A stretch of 64,000 nucleotides of DNA from REEB76 sp963774895 (GCA_963774895.1 CAVZGN010000001.1:434001-498000); one strand, 5' to 3'; counted from the stretch's first letter, positions 44,568 through 53,067 are shown. The notes: generated from the letters alone by a model not told the origin. Made by a program: numbers and translations.

Positions 44568-47399
44568 ATGACAGTGAGCAACTATAAAGACACCCTGAAT
44601 CTACCGCGCACCGCCTTCCCCATGAAGGCCAATCTGCCGGTGCGCGAACCGGAACTGCTGAAACACTGGCAGCAACAGGACGTGTACCAGCTGCTACGCA
44701 AAGCGCGCGCCGGCCGGCCCAAGTTCGTCCTGCTGGACGGACCGCCCTACGCCAACGGTAACATCCACATCGGCCACGCGGTCAACAAGATCCTCAAGGA
44801 CATGGTGGTCAAATTTCGCGGGCTTGACGGAATGGATGCGCCTTACGTGCCCGGCTGGGACTGCCACGGTCTGCCCATCGAGCAGCAGGTGGAGAAAAAG
44901 ATCGGACGGGTGGGCCAGAAAGTGGACGCCAAAGCGTTCCGGGCCGCCTGCCGCGCGTATGCACAGGAGCAGGTAAACCGCCAGCGCGCGGATTTCAAAC
45001 GCCTGGGAGTGTTTGGCGACTGGGAGCACCCGTACCTGACCATGGATGCCAGCTATGAAGGCAACCAGTTGCGGGCCCTGGGAGAGGTGATCCGGCGCGG
45101 ACACCTATATAAAGGTCTCAAGCCGGTGCACTGGTGCCTGGAATGCGGATCGGCGCTGGCGGAAGCGGAGGTTGAATACGAGGACAAGGTCTCGCCGTCC
45201 ATCTACGTGATGTTTCCGGTGGCGGATGAGAAAGCATTCCTAGCAAAAATGCAGCATGGAAAATTTCTTGGTGATGGGCCGTTAGCTGTACTTGTTTGGA
45301 CCACTACACCTTGGACATTACCAGCAAATCAAGCTGTTGCACTTCGTCCTGGATATACTGAGTATTCTTTATTACAAATTAAAATTAATGATAAGCCAAT
45401 ACGCATTTTAGTTGCCACATCTTTGGAGGATGTGATCGCAAAGAAATGTGGATTTATTATCCAAGGAGCGTCAGCAAGAGCGAGAGGCGATGATCTGGAG
45501 GGTTTGAAACTCAAACATCCATTTTATGATCGCATCGTACCCATCGTGCTGGGCGAGCACGTAACCCTGGATGAGGGCACCGGCGCGGTGCATACCGCTC
45601 CGGGTCACGGTCGCGAGGACTTCGCCCTGGGCATCCAGTACGACCTGCCGCTGGAGAATCCGGTGGACAGCCATGGGATTTTCGTACCCGGCACGCCGCT
45701 GTTTGCCGGCGAGCAGGTGTTCAAGGCCAATGAGCACATCATCGAAGTGCTGCGCGAGCACGGTACGCTGTTGCAACATGCACCATACACGCATAGCTAT
45801 CCGCATTGCTGGCGGCACAAGACGCCGGTGATTTTCCGCGCCACACCCCAATGGTTCATTGGCATGGACCAGAATGGCCTGCGCCAACAGGCGCTGGAAG
45901 AAATCAAGAAGGTTAAGTGGACACCGGGCTGGGGCGAGCAACGCATCGAGGGCATGGTGGCCAATCGTCCCGACTGGTGCGTGTCACGCCAGCGCACCTG
46001 GGGCGTGCCGATCGCCTTGTTCGTGCACAAGCACAGCGGCGAACTGCACCCGCGCACTGCGGAGCTCTTGGAGCAGGTGGCGCAGAAAGTGGAAAAACAC
46101 GGCATCGATGTCTGGTTCGATATGCAGGCGGCGGAACTCCTGGGCAAGGACGCGGACCAGTACGAGAAAGTGCCTGACATCCTGGATGTGTGGTTCGATT
46201 CCGGCGTGGCACATTATTGCGTGGGGGAAAAGCGCCTCGGCATCGGCGTCAACCAAAAAGCCGATTTATATTTGGAAGGCTCCGACCAGCACCGCGGCTG
46301 GTTCCAATCCTCGCTACTGACCTCGGTGGCCATGCGCGGCCAGGCGCCGTACCAGGGCGTGCTTACCCATGGGTTCACCGTGGACGAGCAGGGCCGCAAG
46401 ATGTCCAAATCCCTGGGCAACGTGATCGCGCCCCAAGACGTCATCAAGCATCTGGGCGCCGACGTGCTGCGCCTGTGGGTGGCGGCCACGGACTATAGCG
46501 GCGAACTCTCGGTATCCAACACCATCCTGGAGCACATGGCGGAAGCCTATCGCAAGATGCGCAACACCCTGCGTTACTTGCTGGCGAACCTCTACGATTT
46601 CGATCCGGCGGCGAATGCGGTGCCGGCGGCTGACATGCTGATGCTGGACCAGTGGCTGCTGGAGCGCGCGCGGCAGTTGCAGCAGGAGGTGCGTTCGGCC
46701 TATGAGCGCTATGAATTCCATCACATCTACCAGAAGATCTATCACTTCTGCGTGGTGGATCTTTCCGGTTTCTATCTGGATGTGGTCAAGGACCGTGAAT
46801 ACACCACCCAAGCTGACAGTCCGGCACGGCGCTCCTGCCAGACGGCCATGTGGCAGGTGGCGGAAGCCATGCTGCGCTGGCTAATGCCGATCCTGAGCTT
46901 CACCGCCGAGGAAGCCTGGGGCTTCATGCCCGGCAAACGTACTGCCTCGGTTTTCCTGGCCACCTGGCATGAACTTCCGCCGGCTACCGGTGTGGACCAG
47001 GGGCTTTGGCAGACGCTGCTGAAAGTGCGCGAGTCGGTGAAGAAGGAGCTGGAATTTCTGCGCATGATGGGCAGCATCGGTTCACCCCTGGATGCGGAAG
47101 TGGATCTGTATTGCGATCCGGAGCTCGCCAACAAGCTGCGGCCACTCGGCGAGGAACTGCGCTTTCTGTTCATCACTTCATATGCGCGTACCCACGCCGC
47201 CGACCAGCGACCGGCGGATGCCAAAGCCTCCGAAGAACTGCCCGGTCTGTGGGCGGTGGCACATGCGTCCACACACACCAAGTGCGTGCGCTGTTGGCAC
47301 CATCGGGAGGATGTGGGCAAGAATCAGGAACATCCGGAACTCTGTGGCCGGTGTGTGCAGAACGTCTCAGGTAAGGGTGAAGTCCGGAGGTTCGCATGA
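44568..47399 (+). CDS. ileS: Isoleucyl-tRNA synthetase
   Basis: A 943-residue class Ia synthetase: GNIHIGHAVNKIL (HIGH), the CP1 editing domain with WTTTPWTLPANQAV, DYVRPGWD-like PGWDCHGLPIEQQV, KMSKSLGN, and a C-terminal zinc motif with CVRCWHH...CGRCVQNV. Three starts are possible: ATG 44529 just after ribF, ATG 44568 and GTG 44574. The last fits the Escherichia coli start (MSDYK) and has AGG 7 bases upstream. Odd: bases about 45236-45500, inside the editing domain, are much richer in A+T than the rest of the gene, although the frame and conserved residues are kept. It overlaps lspA by 4 bases. Confidence 0.95.
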   Translation: MTVSNYKDTLNLPRTAFPMKANLPVREPELLKHWQQQDVYQLLRKARAGRPKFVLLDGPPYANGNIHIGHAVNKILKDMVVKFRGLDGMDAPYVPGWDCHGLPIEQQVEKKIGRVGQKVDAKAFRAACRAYAQEQVNRQRADFKRLGVFGDWEHPYLTMDASYEGNQLRALGEVIRRGHLYKGLKPVHWCLECGSALAEAEVEYEDKVSPSIYVMFPVADEKAFLAKMQHGKFLGDGPLAVLVWTTTPWTLPANQAVALRPGYTEYSLLQIKINDKPIRILVATSLEDVIAKKCGFIIQGASARARGDDLEGLKLKHPFYDRIVPIVLGEHVTLDEGTGAVHTAPGHGREDFALGIQYDLPLENPVDSHGIFVPGTPLFAGEQVFKANEHIIEVLREHGTLLQHAPYTHSYPHCWRHKTPVIFRATPQWFIGMDQNGLRQQALEEIKKVKWTPGWGEQRIEGMVANRPDWCVSRQRTWGVPIALFVHKHSGELHPRTAELLEQVAQKVEKHGIDVWFDMQAAELLGKDADQYEKVPDILDVWFDSGVAHYCVGEKRLGIGVNQKADLYLEGSDQHRGWFQSSLLTSVAMRGQAPYQGVLTHGFTVDEQGRKMSKSLGNVIAPQDVIKHLGADVLRLWVAATDYSGELSVSNTILEHMAEAYRKMRNTLRYLLANLYDFDPAANAVPAADMLMLDQWLLERARQLQQEVRSAYERYEFHHIYQKIYHFCVVDLSGFYLDVVKDREYTTQADSPARRSCQTAMWQVAEAMLRWLMPILSFTAEEAWGFMPGKRTASVFLATWHELPPATGVDQGLWQTLLKVRESVKKELEFLRMMGSIGSPLDAEVDLYCDPELANKLRPLGEELRFLFITSYARTHAADQRPADAKASEELPGLWAVAHASTHTKCVRCWHHREDVGKNQEHPELCGRCVQNVSGKGEVRRFA
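45241..45480 (+). other. A+T-rich mosaic patch inside ileS (editing domain)
   Basis: Hand count gives 94 G+C of 240 (39%), with 15 of 60 (25%) at 45361-45420, against about 55-65% on either side. Codons change to A/T-ending types (TTA, AAT, ATT, GCA, CCA) while the reading frame and WTTTPWTLPAN remain. This fits replacement of a segment by recombination with a distant low-GC ileS. Confidence 0.7.
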
Positions 47400-47911
47400 A
47401 TGTACCTGCTGGCAAGCTGAGTACCGCGGGTTACGGCGCCTGGCGATGGCTGTGGTTATCTGCGGCAGTCATCGTAGTGGATCGGATCAGCAAATACCTG
47501 ATTGCCGGCCATCTGGGCCTGTACGACTCCATCGTGCTGCTGCCGGTATTCAACCTGACGCTGTTGCACAACAGCGGTGCCGCCTGGAGTTTCCTCGCTG
47601 GCGCGTCCGGCTGGCAGCGCTGGGTTTTCATTGTTCTGGCGCTGGCGGTGAGCGTGGGCATCATTGTGTGGCTGCGTTATCTGCCAGGTAGGCAGCACCG
47701 CTGGCGCGCGGCGGCACTGTCGTTGATATTGGGCGGCGCACTCGGAAATGTCATCGACCGTTTAGGACATGGCTACGTCATCGATTTCATCCAGGTCCAT
47801 TACCACAGCTGGTATTTTCCGGCTTTTAATCTGGCGGATTCTGCCATCACCGTCGGTGCCATCATGCTGATCTTCGAAGGGCTGCGGTCGGACCAGCGAA
47901 GCGTAAAATAG
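47396..47911 (+). CDS. lspA: Lipoprotein signal peptidase II
   Basis: A 171-residue protein with four membrane helices. The catalytic aspartates are in GNVIDRLGHGYVIDFI and FNLADSAITVG, and LLHNSGAAWSFL is the conserved N-A-A-W-like motif. Family knowledge: an aspartic protease that cleaves lipidated prolipoproteins. ATG overlaps the ileS stop (ATGA), so it is translationally coupled. Confidence 0.96.
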   Translation: MNVPAGKLSTAGYGAWRWLWLSAAVIVVDRISKYLIAGHLGLYDSIVLLPVFNLTLLHNSGAAWSFLAGASGWQRWVFIVLALAVSVGIIVWLRYLPGRQHRWRAAALSLILGGALGNVIDRLGHGYVIDFIQVHYHSWYFPAFNLADSAITVGAIMLIFEGLRSDQRSVK

Positions 47912-47915
47912 CCTC

Positions 47916-48866
47916 ATGGATATATTGCTTGCCAATCCGCGTGGTTTTTGTGCCGGTGTCGACCGTGCCATCGAGATCGTGGAGCGCGCTTTGGAGATCC
48001 ACGGCGCGCCCATCTACGTGCGTCATGAAGTGGTGCATAACCGGTATGTGGTGGAACGCCTGCGCGATAGGGGTGCGGTGTTCGTGGATGAACTGCACGA
48101 GGTCCCGGACGATGCCATCGTGATCTTCAGCGCCCATGGGGTGGCGCGCGCGGTGCGTGACGAAGCCGAACGCCGTGGTCTGCGCATATTCGACGCCACC
48201 TGCCCGCTAGTGACCAAGGTGCATCTGGAAGTCAGCCGCTATGCGCGCGCCGGCCTGGATGTGGTGCTCATTGGCCACCAGGGTCATCCGGAAGTGGAGG
48301 GCACCATGGGCCAGTTCGATACCCGCTTCGGCGGCGCGATCCATCTGATACAGACGCCGGAGGATGTCGGCAAGCTCCAGGTACGCGATCCGGCGCGCGT
48401 GACTTTCGTGACCCAGACGACCCTGTCGGTGGACGATACTGCGCGCATCATCGAGGCGCTGCGCCGGCGATTTCCGGACATCCAGGCACCGCGCAAAGAC
48501 GACATCTGCTATGCCACCCAGAACCGCCAGGATGCGGTCAAGCAATTGGCGCGCGCCTGTGAAGTATTGCTGGTGGTGGGTTCGCGCAACAGTTCCAATT
48601 CCAACCGTCTCAGAGAGATCGCGGCAAGCGAAGGCGCAACTGCTTATTTGATTGACGGGCCGGACGACATCCGGCGCGCATGGGTGGAGGGTAAAGAGCG
48701 TGTGGGCGTGACCGCCGGTGCATCAGCGCCCGAGAGCATCGTCCAGAAAGTGGTGGCGCGTCTGGGTGAATGGGGTGGTGCCAGCGTCCATGAGACGCAT
48801 GGCATACCGGAGCATATGGTGTTCGCCTTGCCCAGGGAATTGCGCAAACCGCTAACCAGCACTTGA
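47916..48866 (+). CDS. ispH: 4-hydroxy-3-methylbut-2-enyl diphosphate reductase
   Basis: A 316-residue protein with the three cluster cysteines C12 (NPRGFCAGVDRAI), C96 (DATCPLVTKVH) and C198 (DDICYATQNRQ). It also has the VRHEVVHNRYVVERL and VGSRNSSNSNRL motifs. Family knowledge: the last enzyme of the MEP isoprenoid pathway, with a [4Fe-4S] cluster. It ends the core operon and is convergent with the fimT-like gene with a 3-base gap. Confidence 0.97.
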   Translation: MDILLANPRGFCAGVDRAIEIVERALEIHGAPIYVRHEVVHNRYVVERLRDRGAVFVDELHEVPDDAIVIFSAHGVARAVRDEAERRGLRIFDATCPLVTKVHLEVSRYARAGLDVVLIGHQGHPEVEGTMGQFDTRFGGAIHLIQTPEDVGKLQVRDPARVTFVTQTTLSVDDTARIIEALRRRFPDIQAPRKDDICYATQNRQDAVKQLARACEVLLVVGSRNSSNSNRLREIAASEGATAYLIDGPDDIRRAWVEGKERVGVTAGASAPESIVQKVVARLGEWGGASVHETHGIPEHMVFALPRELRKPLTST

Positions 48867-48869
48867 ATG

Positions 48870-49400
48870 TCAGGGGCAGGTGAGTGTGGTATCCGCATTC
48901 GGCCTGTCCGAAATCCTTACCCTTCCCATGACATTTACGATCAGTGCACGATCGTTACGGCCATCTTCGGAACAGTACCGGAACGTACCGTTGACGCTGC
49001 GCACATCCATGGGTCTGAAGGTGAACGAATTATGGTTGCTGACGATGGGTGTCTGCGGCCGGGCCGGGCCATGCACCTGCAATGTGGGTTCACCTGGGTC
49101 CACATGCGCCGTGCTGTCGCGATCGAGATTGTCGAAGATCAGCCAACCGCTGTTCCAGTCGCTGAGCGCATGATTACAGCTCACGCCATCGTTGCTCTTG
49201 CACATCACCACGTAGCTGTTACGGGCGATGGCCGCCTGGCGTGCAAAATTCAGTGAAGTATGTAACCCGTTGACCTCAGCGGCAGCCCGGTCGTGGCGGA
49301 TCATGGCGGTAAAGCCGGGTACCGCGATAGTCGCGAGTATTGCGACTACCGCCAGGGTCGTGAGTAATTCTAGGATAGTAAAACCAGCATCCGTGCGCAT
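48870..49400 (-). CDS. Type IV pilus minor pseudopilin, GspH/FimT family
   Basis: A 176-residue prepilin: leader MRTDAG, cleavage before Phe, and the N-methyl helix FTILELLTTLAVVAILATIA with the conserved Glu5. The C-terminal GspH domain has a Cys pair (MCKSNDGVSC) and a second pair near YCSEDGRN and TLTCP. Family knowledge: FimT/FimU-type minor pilins prime type IV pili. ATG 49400 is chosen because AGGAGG lies 5 bases upstream; the longer reading contains that ribosome site. A lone pilin gene after ispH is common in this order of bacteria. Confidence 0.88.
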   Translation of the reverse strand: MRTDAGFTILELLTTLAVVAILATIAVPGFTAMIRHDRAAAEVNGLHTSLNFARQAAIARNSYVVMCKSNDGVSCNHALSDWNSGWLIFDNLDRDSTAHVDPGEPTLQVHGPARPQTPIVSNHNSFTFRPMDVRSVNGTFRYCSEDGRNDRALIVNVMGRVRISDRPNADTTLTCP

Positions 49401-49468
49401 AATATCCTCCTCGGCAAACATCCTGTTTTGCCCTGACCGGAATCAGCACCCCGGTCAGTTCAGCGTCT

Positions 49469-49483
49469 AAATGATTATCATTT
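49469..49483. promoter_or_regulatory. 7-1-7 Fur-type palindrome upstream of the Fur-family gene
   Basis: AAATGAT-T-ATCATTT is a perfect 7-1-7 inverted repeat of the type bound by Fur-family dimers. It lies between the fimT-like gene and the fur-like gene, 69 bases before fimT and 112 bases before the fur-like start, where it could mediate autoregulation or control the pilin gene. Confidence 0.6.
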
Positions 49484-49595
49484 TGATCGAGTTAGTCAAT
49501 AAAGAGTCCGTAAGCAAGCCTGAGGCTGCAGACGTAGACAGTATATAATTCTTGCGCCTATACTAAATCCAATCTGGGCGGACTACTTACTCTAA

Positions 49596-50030
49596 GTGAC
49601 TGATTTAACTGCCATATCGCTGAACGGTGAGAAGCTTGCGGCGCATCTTGCCACCCACGGTGTAACACCCACATCCCAGCGACTCAAGATCGCAGAGGTG
49701 CTGTTTCGCAAGCCGCAGCATCTATCGGCGGAGCAGATCATGGCCGCCGTCAACCGCCAGCCGCCGAAGGTCTCCAAAGCCACGGTGTACAACACCCTCA
49801 AGCTGTTTTCGGACAAGGGCCTGGTGCGGGCAGTGATCGTGGATCCGGCGCGGGTGTTCTACGATCCCACCGCCGGCAACCATCACCATTTCTACAATGC
49901 CGATACTGGCGAGCTCATGGATATCGAGCCCGAGCAGGTGAAGTTTGCACAACTCCCGGAATTGCCGCCGGGCACCCAGCAGGCTGGCGTCGAAGTCATC
50001 GTGCGGCTGAGGCGCAGCAATAAAAACTGA
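49596..50030 (+). CDS. Fur-family metalloregulator without cysteines (Irr/PerR-like)
   Basis: A 144-residue protein starting at GTG. Winged helix: VTPTSQRLKIAEVLFRKPQH, SAEQIMAAVNRQ and KVSKATVYNTLKLFSDKGLV. The dimerisation part has the metal-binding NHHHFYNADTGELMDIE. There is not a single Cys, so the structural CxxC zinc sites of classical Fur, Zur and PerR are absent, as in Irr-type members. Family knowledge: these proteins sense iron, haem or peroxide. A perfect 7-1-7 palindrome lies upstream. A TATAAT-like box (49544-49549) is a possible -10. Which metal is sensed cannot be told. Confidence 0.88.
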   Translation: MTDLTAISLNGEKLAAHLATHGVTPTSQRLKIAEVLFRKPQHLSAEQIMAAVNRQPPKVSKATVYNTLKLFSDKGLVRAVIVDPARVFYDPTAGNHHHFYNADTGELMDIEPEQVKFAQLPELPPGTQQAGVEVIVRLRRSNKN

Positions 50031-50032
50031 GT

Positions 50033-50062
50033 TTTACCGTCACGCACGCGTTCCGATATACT
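50033..50062 (+). promoter_or_regulatory. Promoter of tRNA-Thr
   Basis: TTTACC (50033-50038) and TATACT (50057-50062) with an 18-base spacer, 31 bases upstream of the tRNA. Confidence 0.55.
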
Positions 50063-50092
50063 GCGCGCCTTCAAATAAGTTTGGTCACACAA

Positions 50093-50169
<77 letters not shown>

Positions 50170-50318
50170 TAACGACGCCCGAGAGATCATGCGCCTCTAG
50201 AAAACCGTGGTCAGTCCCAATTATACGATGATATATTTCGGCCTCAGCGAGATATTTCAATGAGCTTCTTGGTAAACAAGGAATATACAAGAAGGAATGC
50301 CCCAAATGCGGCTACTGA

Positions 50319-50846
50319 CTAATCAAGGCAGTCAGCAATAGACAAGAGTAAGAAGTTATCATTACCATTTTTAATCAAGATTATATTTCCATTAGTGTAT
50401 TTCAGCTGTGCGCTGTTATCTCCACTCGCTGTCCAATCCATATGTGGAATGTTCTGAATAATACTATTCGCAATTGATACGGCAGTTAATGATGACTCAT
50501 TACCAGGTATATCAACATAAATTGCGTCAATGGTAGGATTCGCAGTTAATCCTGACCATTCTAGGGTGATGATTCGATGATTTAGCACTATCTGTGATGC
50601 ATATTGACCACAGGCTGGAAAGGCTTGTGCGTGAATATCAATTCTGTTACCTAATTGTTTTTCTACATCGCTGTGTGTTTCATTTATATATATTCCAGAC
50701 CAGCCAAGTCTTCCAGCATTTATAGCTACATAATCACCTGTATTATTTAAATGCGGGGTAGGGCGTGAGGCACACGTACAAATAAGCGTGCAGGTGCACA
50801 ACAACCCCAATAGTTGGCCTAACCTCAAAGCGATCACTACTTGCAT
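50319..50846 (-). CDS. Exported hypothetical protein
   Basis: A 175-residue precursor with a hydrophobic N-terminus (LGQLLGLLCTCTLICTCASR) that contains Cys residues but no canonical lipobox, so lipidation is uncertain. The mature part has HSDVEKQLGNRIDIHAQAFP, reminiscent of SmpA-like or prokaryotic lipoprotein folds where a G-x-x-x-x-x-V-x-x-x-L-G motif recurs, and ends with two Cys (SIADCLD; CGQYAS inside). I do not recognise the family. ATG 50846 is preferred over an upstream TTG. It is the last gene of the leftward run starting at 52038. Confidence 0.6.
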   Translation of the reverse strand: MQVVIALRLGQLLGLLCTCTLICTCASRPTPHLNNTGDYVAINAGRLGWSGIYINETHSDVEKQLGNRIDIHAQAFPACGQYASQIVLNHRIITLEWSGLTANPTIDAIYVDIPGNESSLTAVSIANSIIQNIPHMDWTASGDNSAQLKYTNGNIILIKNGNDNFLLLSIADCLD

Positions 50847-50916
50847 CAACTCTATCCACAAGCACCGGCTAATCGGAGTCCCATGGGGCGTATGTAAATA
50901 GATTCGAATGCGCGCA

Positions 50917-51249
50917 TTATTCTGTCGACTCTCTCAAATCTGCTTCGAATGTATTAACACGCTCCGATCCATCCAAAGTAGAACTATCCACCGACCCCAC
51001 GATGAGTTCATTGTCGATTACTTGAGTGGCATATTGGCTTCCGTACTCAACGATCTCCTCCGGGGTCGCGTAAATCCCCTTTGGATGAATCCAATGTATC
51101 TGATCCGACAGCCTGCCTTCTTCGGGTCGAATTATTGCAATTGAAGCTACATACTTAAGTTGCGCAATCGTGTTCAATACACTTGATGGCAATTTATGTG
51201 CCGTCACTTTTATTACAAATCCCTTGTATCCAAATACTTTTGGTTGCAT
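50917..51249 (-). CDS. GYKGF-family small protein A1
   Basis: A 110-residue cytoplasmic protein, one of four paralogs in the island. The N-terminal motif is VFGYKGFVIKVTAHKL, followed by YVASIAIIRPEE, IHPKGIYATPEEIVEYGSQY and ATQVIDNEL. The shared pattern is Y-(K/M)-G-F-x-(I/V)-(K)-V ... (H/Y)P-x-G ... P-(E/Q)-x-(A/I) ... G-x-x-(Y/F)A ... (I/L)D. This member has the longest acidic C-terminal tail (about 20 residues beyond the core). GGAGG 8 bases before ATG 51249 fixes the start. Probably co-transcribed with the BON gene and paralog A2 upstream. Confidence 0.75.
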   Translation of the reverse strand: MQPKVFGYKGFVIKVTAHKLPSSVLNTIAQLKYVASIAIIRPEEGRLSDQIHWIHPKGIYATPEEIVEYGSQYATQVIDNELIVGSVDSSTLDGSERVNTFEADLRESTE

Positions 51250-51395
51250 CGAAAAACCCTCCAAGTTCGTAATGATGACTACTGACGGCCAGTAGATATC
51301 AACCGCACATAATCGATGTAATGCCCTATATCATAAAATACATTGATGATCTAAAAAGTATTATCATTCACGCTCTACCCTAAAGATCCATGTCA

Positions 51396-51716
51396 CTAAC
51401 TACATTTGACTGAGAGATCATTCTCGACAGACTTTACGCCTTTAACATGTCTGGCAACGTTGACGGCTTTGTCAATATCAGATTTAGAATTGATAAAGCC
51501 GCTCAATTTGACAATGCCTTTATATGTTTCAACGGTGATTTCGGTAGATTTGAGTCCTGTCGTGTGTAATAACGCGGTTTTGACGTCGGTTGTAATGACC
51601 GCATCGTCTGTGTATGCAGCTGCGTTCTCACACCTGGCGCCGGAGGAATATGTTATTAGCGGTGCGAATAGTAATATTGAGAGAATGAATGCAATCAGAC
51701 GTTGATTAATTGACAT
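51396..51716 (-). CDS. Periplasmic BON-domain protein (OsmY-like)
   Basis: A 106-residue precursor with signal peptide (LIAFILSILLFAPLITYSSG) and one BON domain: DDAVITTDVKTALL, then STEITVETYKGIVKLSGFIN and VNVARHVKGVKSVENDL. Family knowledge: BON domains bind phospholipid, and OsmY-type proteins are envelope-stress proteins in the periplasm. It lies between paralogs A2 and A1 in the leftward run, 43 bases after A2, so it is probably driven by the minus-strand sigma-54 promoter at 52121-52136. Confidence 0.85.
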   Translation of the reverse strand: MSINQRLIAFILSILLFAPLITYSSGARCENAAAYTDDAVITTDVKTALLHTTGLKSTEITVETYKGIVKLSGFINSKSDIDKAVNVARHVKGVKSVENDLSVKCS

Positions 51717-51759
51717 GAGATATCCTCCGCATCAAGTTGAGTAATCGTATCGTTGCTCA

Positions 51760-52038
51760 TCAAGCATGACTTAAAGTCAGATCGCTAAAAGTTGTGCAAC
51801 ATAACCCATCATCTAGAGTGCGCATCGCAAACTGCCTTCCATGTTCCAAAGCTCTCTGTGGAGAGCTGGAGATTCTGCCAGGGTGCAGCCATTTCTCCTG
51901 GCATTTATCCGGCATCCACGACATACGCACAATTGCAATGGAGACAAATCGCGGGCGATTACTATTACTTTTTGAGGCTAGTTTTACCGGAACTACTTTT
52001 ATTATGAATCCCATGTATTCGAAGTTTTCTTCTAGCAT
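51760..52038 (-). CDS. GYKGF-family small protein A2
   Basis: A 92-residue protein: NFEYMGFIIKVVPVKLAS, RFVSIAIVRMSW, WLHPGRISSSPQRALEHGRQ, FAMRTLDDGL. It carries the same blocks in the same order as paralogs A1, A3 and A4, with Met in place of Lys in the first motif. It is the first gene after the leftward sigma-54 promoter, with an untranslated leader of about 70 bases. Layout (aromatic-Gly-Phe strand, then strands, then a helix with G-x-x-(F/Y)A-x-x-x-(I/L)D) resembles small proteins of the DUF6566 kind, a weak comparison. Confidence 0.75.
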   Translation of the reverse strand: MLEENFEYMGFIIKVVPVKLASKSNSNRPRFVSIAIVRMSWMPDKCQEKWLHPGRISSSPQRALEHGRQFAMRTLDDGLCCTTFSDLTLSHA

Positions 52039-52120
52039 GGCAATACCTCTTTACTCGTATGGTTATGTGAAATGCCCAATGAGGAATTCAAAAACCTATT
52101 CTCGACTCAGAGAGATATTG

Positions 52121-52136
52121 AGCAATTGGAATGCCA
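52121..52136 (-). promoter_or_regulatory. Sigma-54 promoter (leftward), facing GYKGF A2-BON-A1
   Basis: On the minus strand: TGGCATTCCAATTGCT, with GG and GC separated by exactly 10 bases, matching the -24/-12 consensus TGGCAY-N5-TTGCW. The predicted start lies about 70 bases before the A2 start codon. Confidence 0.75.
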
Positions 52137-52212
52137 ATGCGAAAAAGCAGCATTCCTCCAATGGGTTATCTCGATTTTATAAGTATGGAATTAATAAAAT
52201 GCAGATGAAGGA

Positions 52213-52413
52213 TGTCTCCTTGTGGAGACGAATTTACGCAGGTTGTTGAGTAATACCTTGAAAAAAACGGGTATGCGGGTGTCGGCTCAAGGAGACAGTG
52301 TTAACAAAAGCGAGCTACCACTCATTCCAAGGCATTAATCAGTACCTCTGCATTGAAGAAATCGTCCGACCTCTTTGTTTACGGAGAACTGCATCTGTCG
52401 TCAACGGATGACG
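52213..52413. promoter_or_regulatory. Three GlrR-type enhancer sites between divergent sigma-54 promoters
   Basis: TGTC-N10-GACA variants: 52213-52230 (TGTC...GACG), 52280-52297 (TGTC...GACA, perfect) and 52396-52413 (TGTC...GACG). The first two are 67 bases apart. They lie between the leftward promoter at 52121-52136 and the rightward one at 52497-52512 in a 554-base gene-free gap, and could serve both. TGTC-N10-GACA is the known operator of GlrR. Confidence 0.7.
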
Positions 52414-52496
52414 TTCGATTTGTATTTGTGCGTCTTTCGCACAACCGGCGTTAATAAATTATCAGTAAATGTCCCAGTTTGGCAGCGATGCAGCCT

Positions 52497-52512
52497 TGGC
52501 ATGGCATTTGCT
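52497..52512 (+). promoter_or_regulatory. Sigma-54 promoter of the Pro-rich protein/GYKGF A3/ExbBD-TonB run
   Basis: TGGCATGGCATTTGCT, GG and GC 10 bases apart. The predicted start is near 52524, about 70 bases before the ATG at 52593. Confidence 0.8.
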
Positions 52513-52592
52513 CCTTTGTATATGCCGGCACGCATAAGCCTATTTGCCGTTGGGAAACTGCATAGCCGCTGCATATTTCTTCAGGAGCAGTT

Positions 52593-52982
52593 ATGAAAAG
52601 CGTATGCCTAGTACTGCTAATGATGTCGTCAGCTTTAGGGTTCAAGTTCGTTGATGCGTATAGCACTGCGCACATCAGCCAGGCTCTAACCCAAGCTGCA
52701 ACAGGCAAAACAGGCAATAACCAGCAGGTAGGAAGCACGTCGCCATTTACATTGGCGTTGGCAGACGCGACGGCAGTGCCGCCTGCGTCAGCTTCCAAAG
52801 TTCCAGCAGCGAAAGCGAAAAAAGCGGGTGCGCCAGCATGCAGCAGGCAACCCCCAGTCAATCATGACGCCCAAGTGATTCCGGCTCGAAATAAGGCGCA
52901 GTGGCCGCAATCAAGACTTCCAGCTGAACAGCAAACGCAATGCCAGGCTCAAAAGCCGTTGCATAAGCCTCCGCCCATCTAA
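52593..52982 (+). CDS. Secreted Pro/Ala/Gln-rich protein ending in PPPI
   Basis: A 129-residue precursor: signal-like N-terminus (MKSVCLVLLMMSSALGFKFV), then a low-complexity chain rich in Ala, Gln, Lys and Pro (KVPAAKAKKAGAPACSRQPP), two Cys and the C-terminus KPLHKPPPI. Not recognised; such a composition suggests a disordered periplasmic or surface linker. AGGAG is 7-11 bases before ATG. First gene of the rightward sigma-54 operon; the PPP ending recurs in three other exported products of the island. Confidence 0.65.
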   Translation: MKSVCLVLLMMSSALGFKFVDAYSTAHISQALTQAATGKTGNNQQVGSTSPFTLALADATAVPPASASKVPAAKAKKAGAPACSRQPPVNHDAQVIPARNKAQWPQSRLPAEQQTQCQAQKPLHKPPPI

Positions 52983-53067
52983 ATAGATGATTCCTATGCA
53001 TGCCGGCAGTGCGTCAAGACTTAAGACCAAGCGAATCCCAATAACACACAGTGAGAGGAGAGCCAGC

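Noticed and set aside
50863..50880. Further minus-strand sigma-54-like motif (TGGGACTCCGATTAGC)
   Set aside because: GG-GC spacing is right but the -24 and -12 boxes each deviate, and the predicted start would fall almost on the start codon at 50846.
51794..52249. Plus-strand open frame of 151 codons
   Set aside because: It runs antisense through GYKGF A2 and across the leftward sigma-54 promoter, with no recognisable features.
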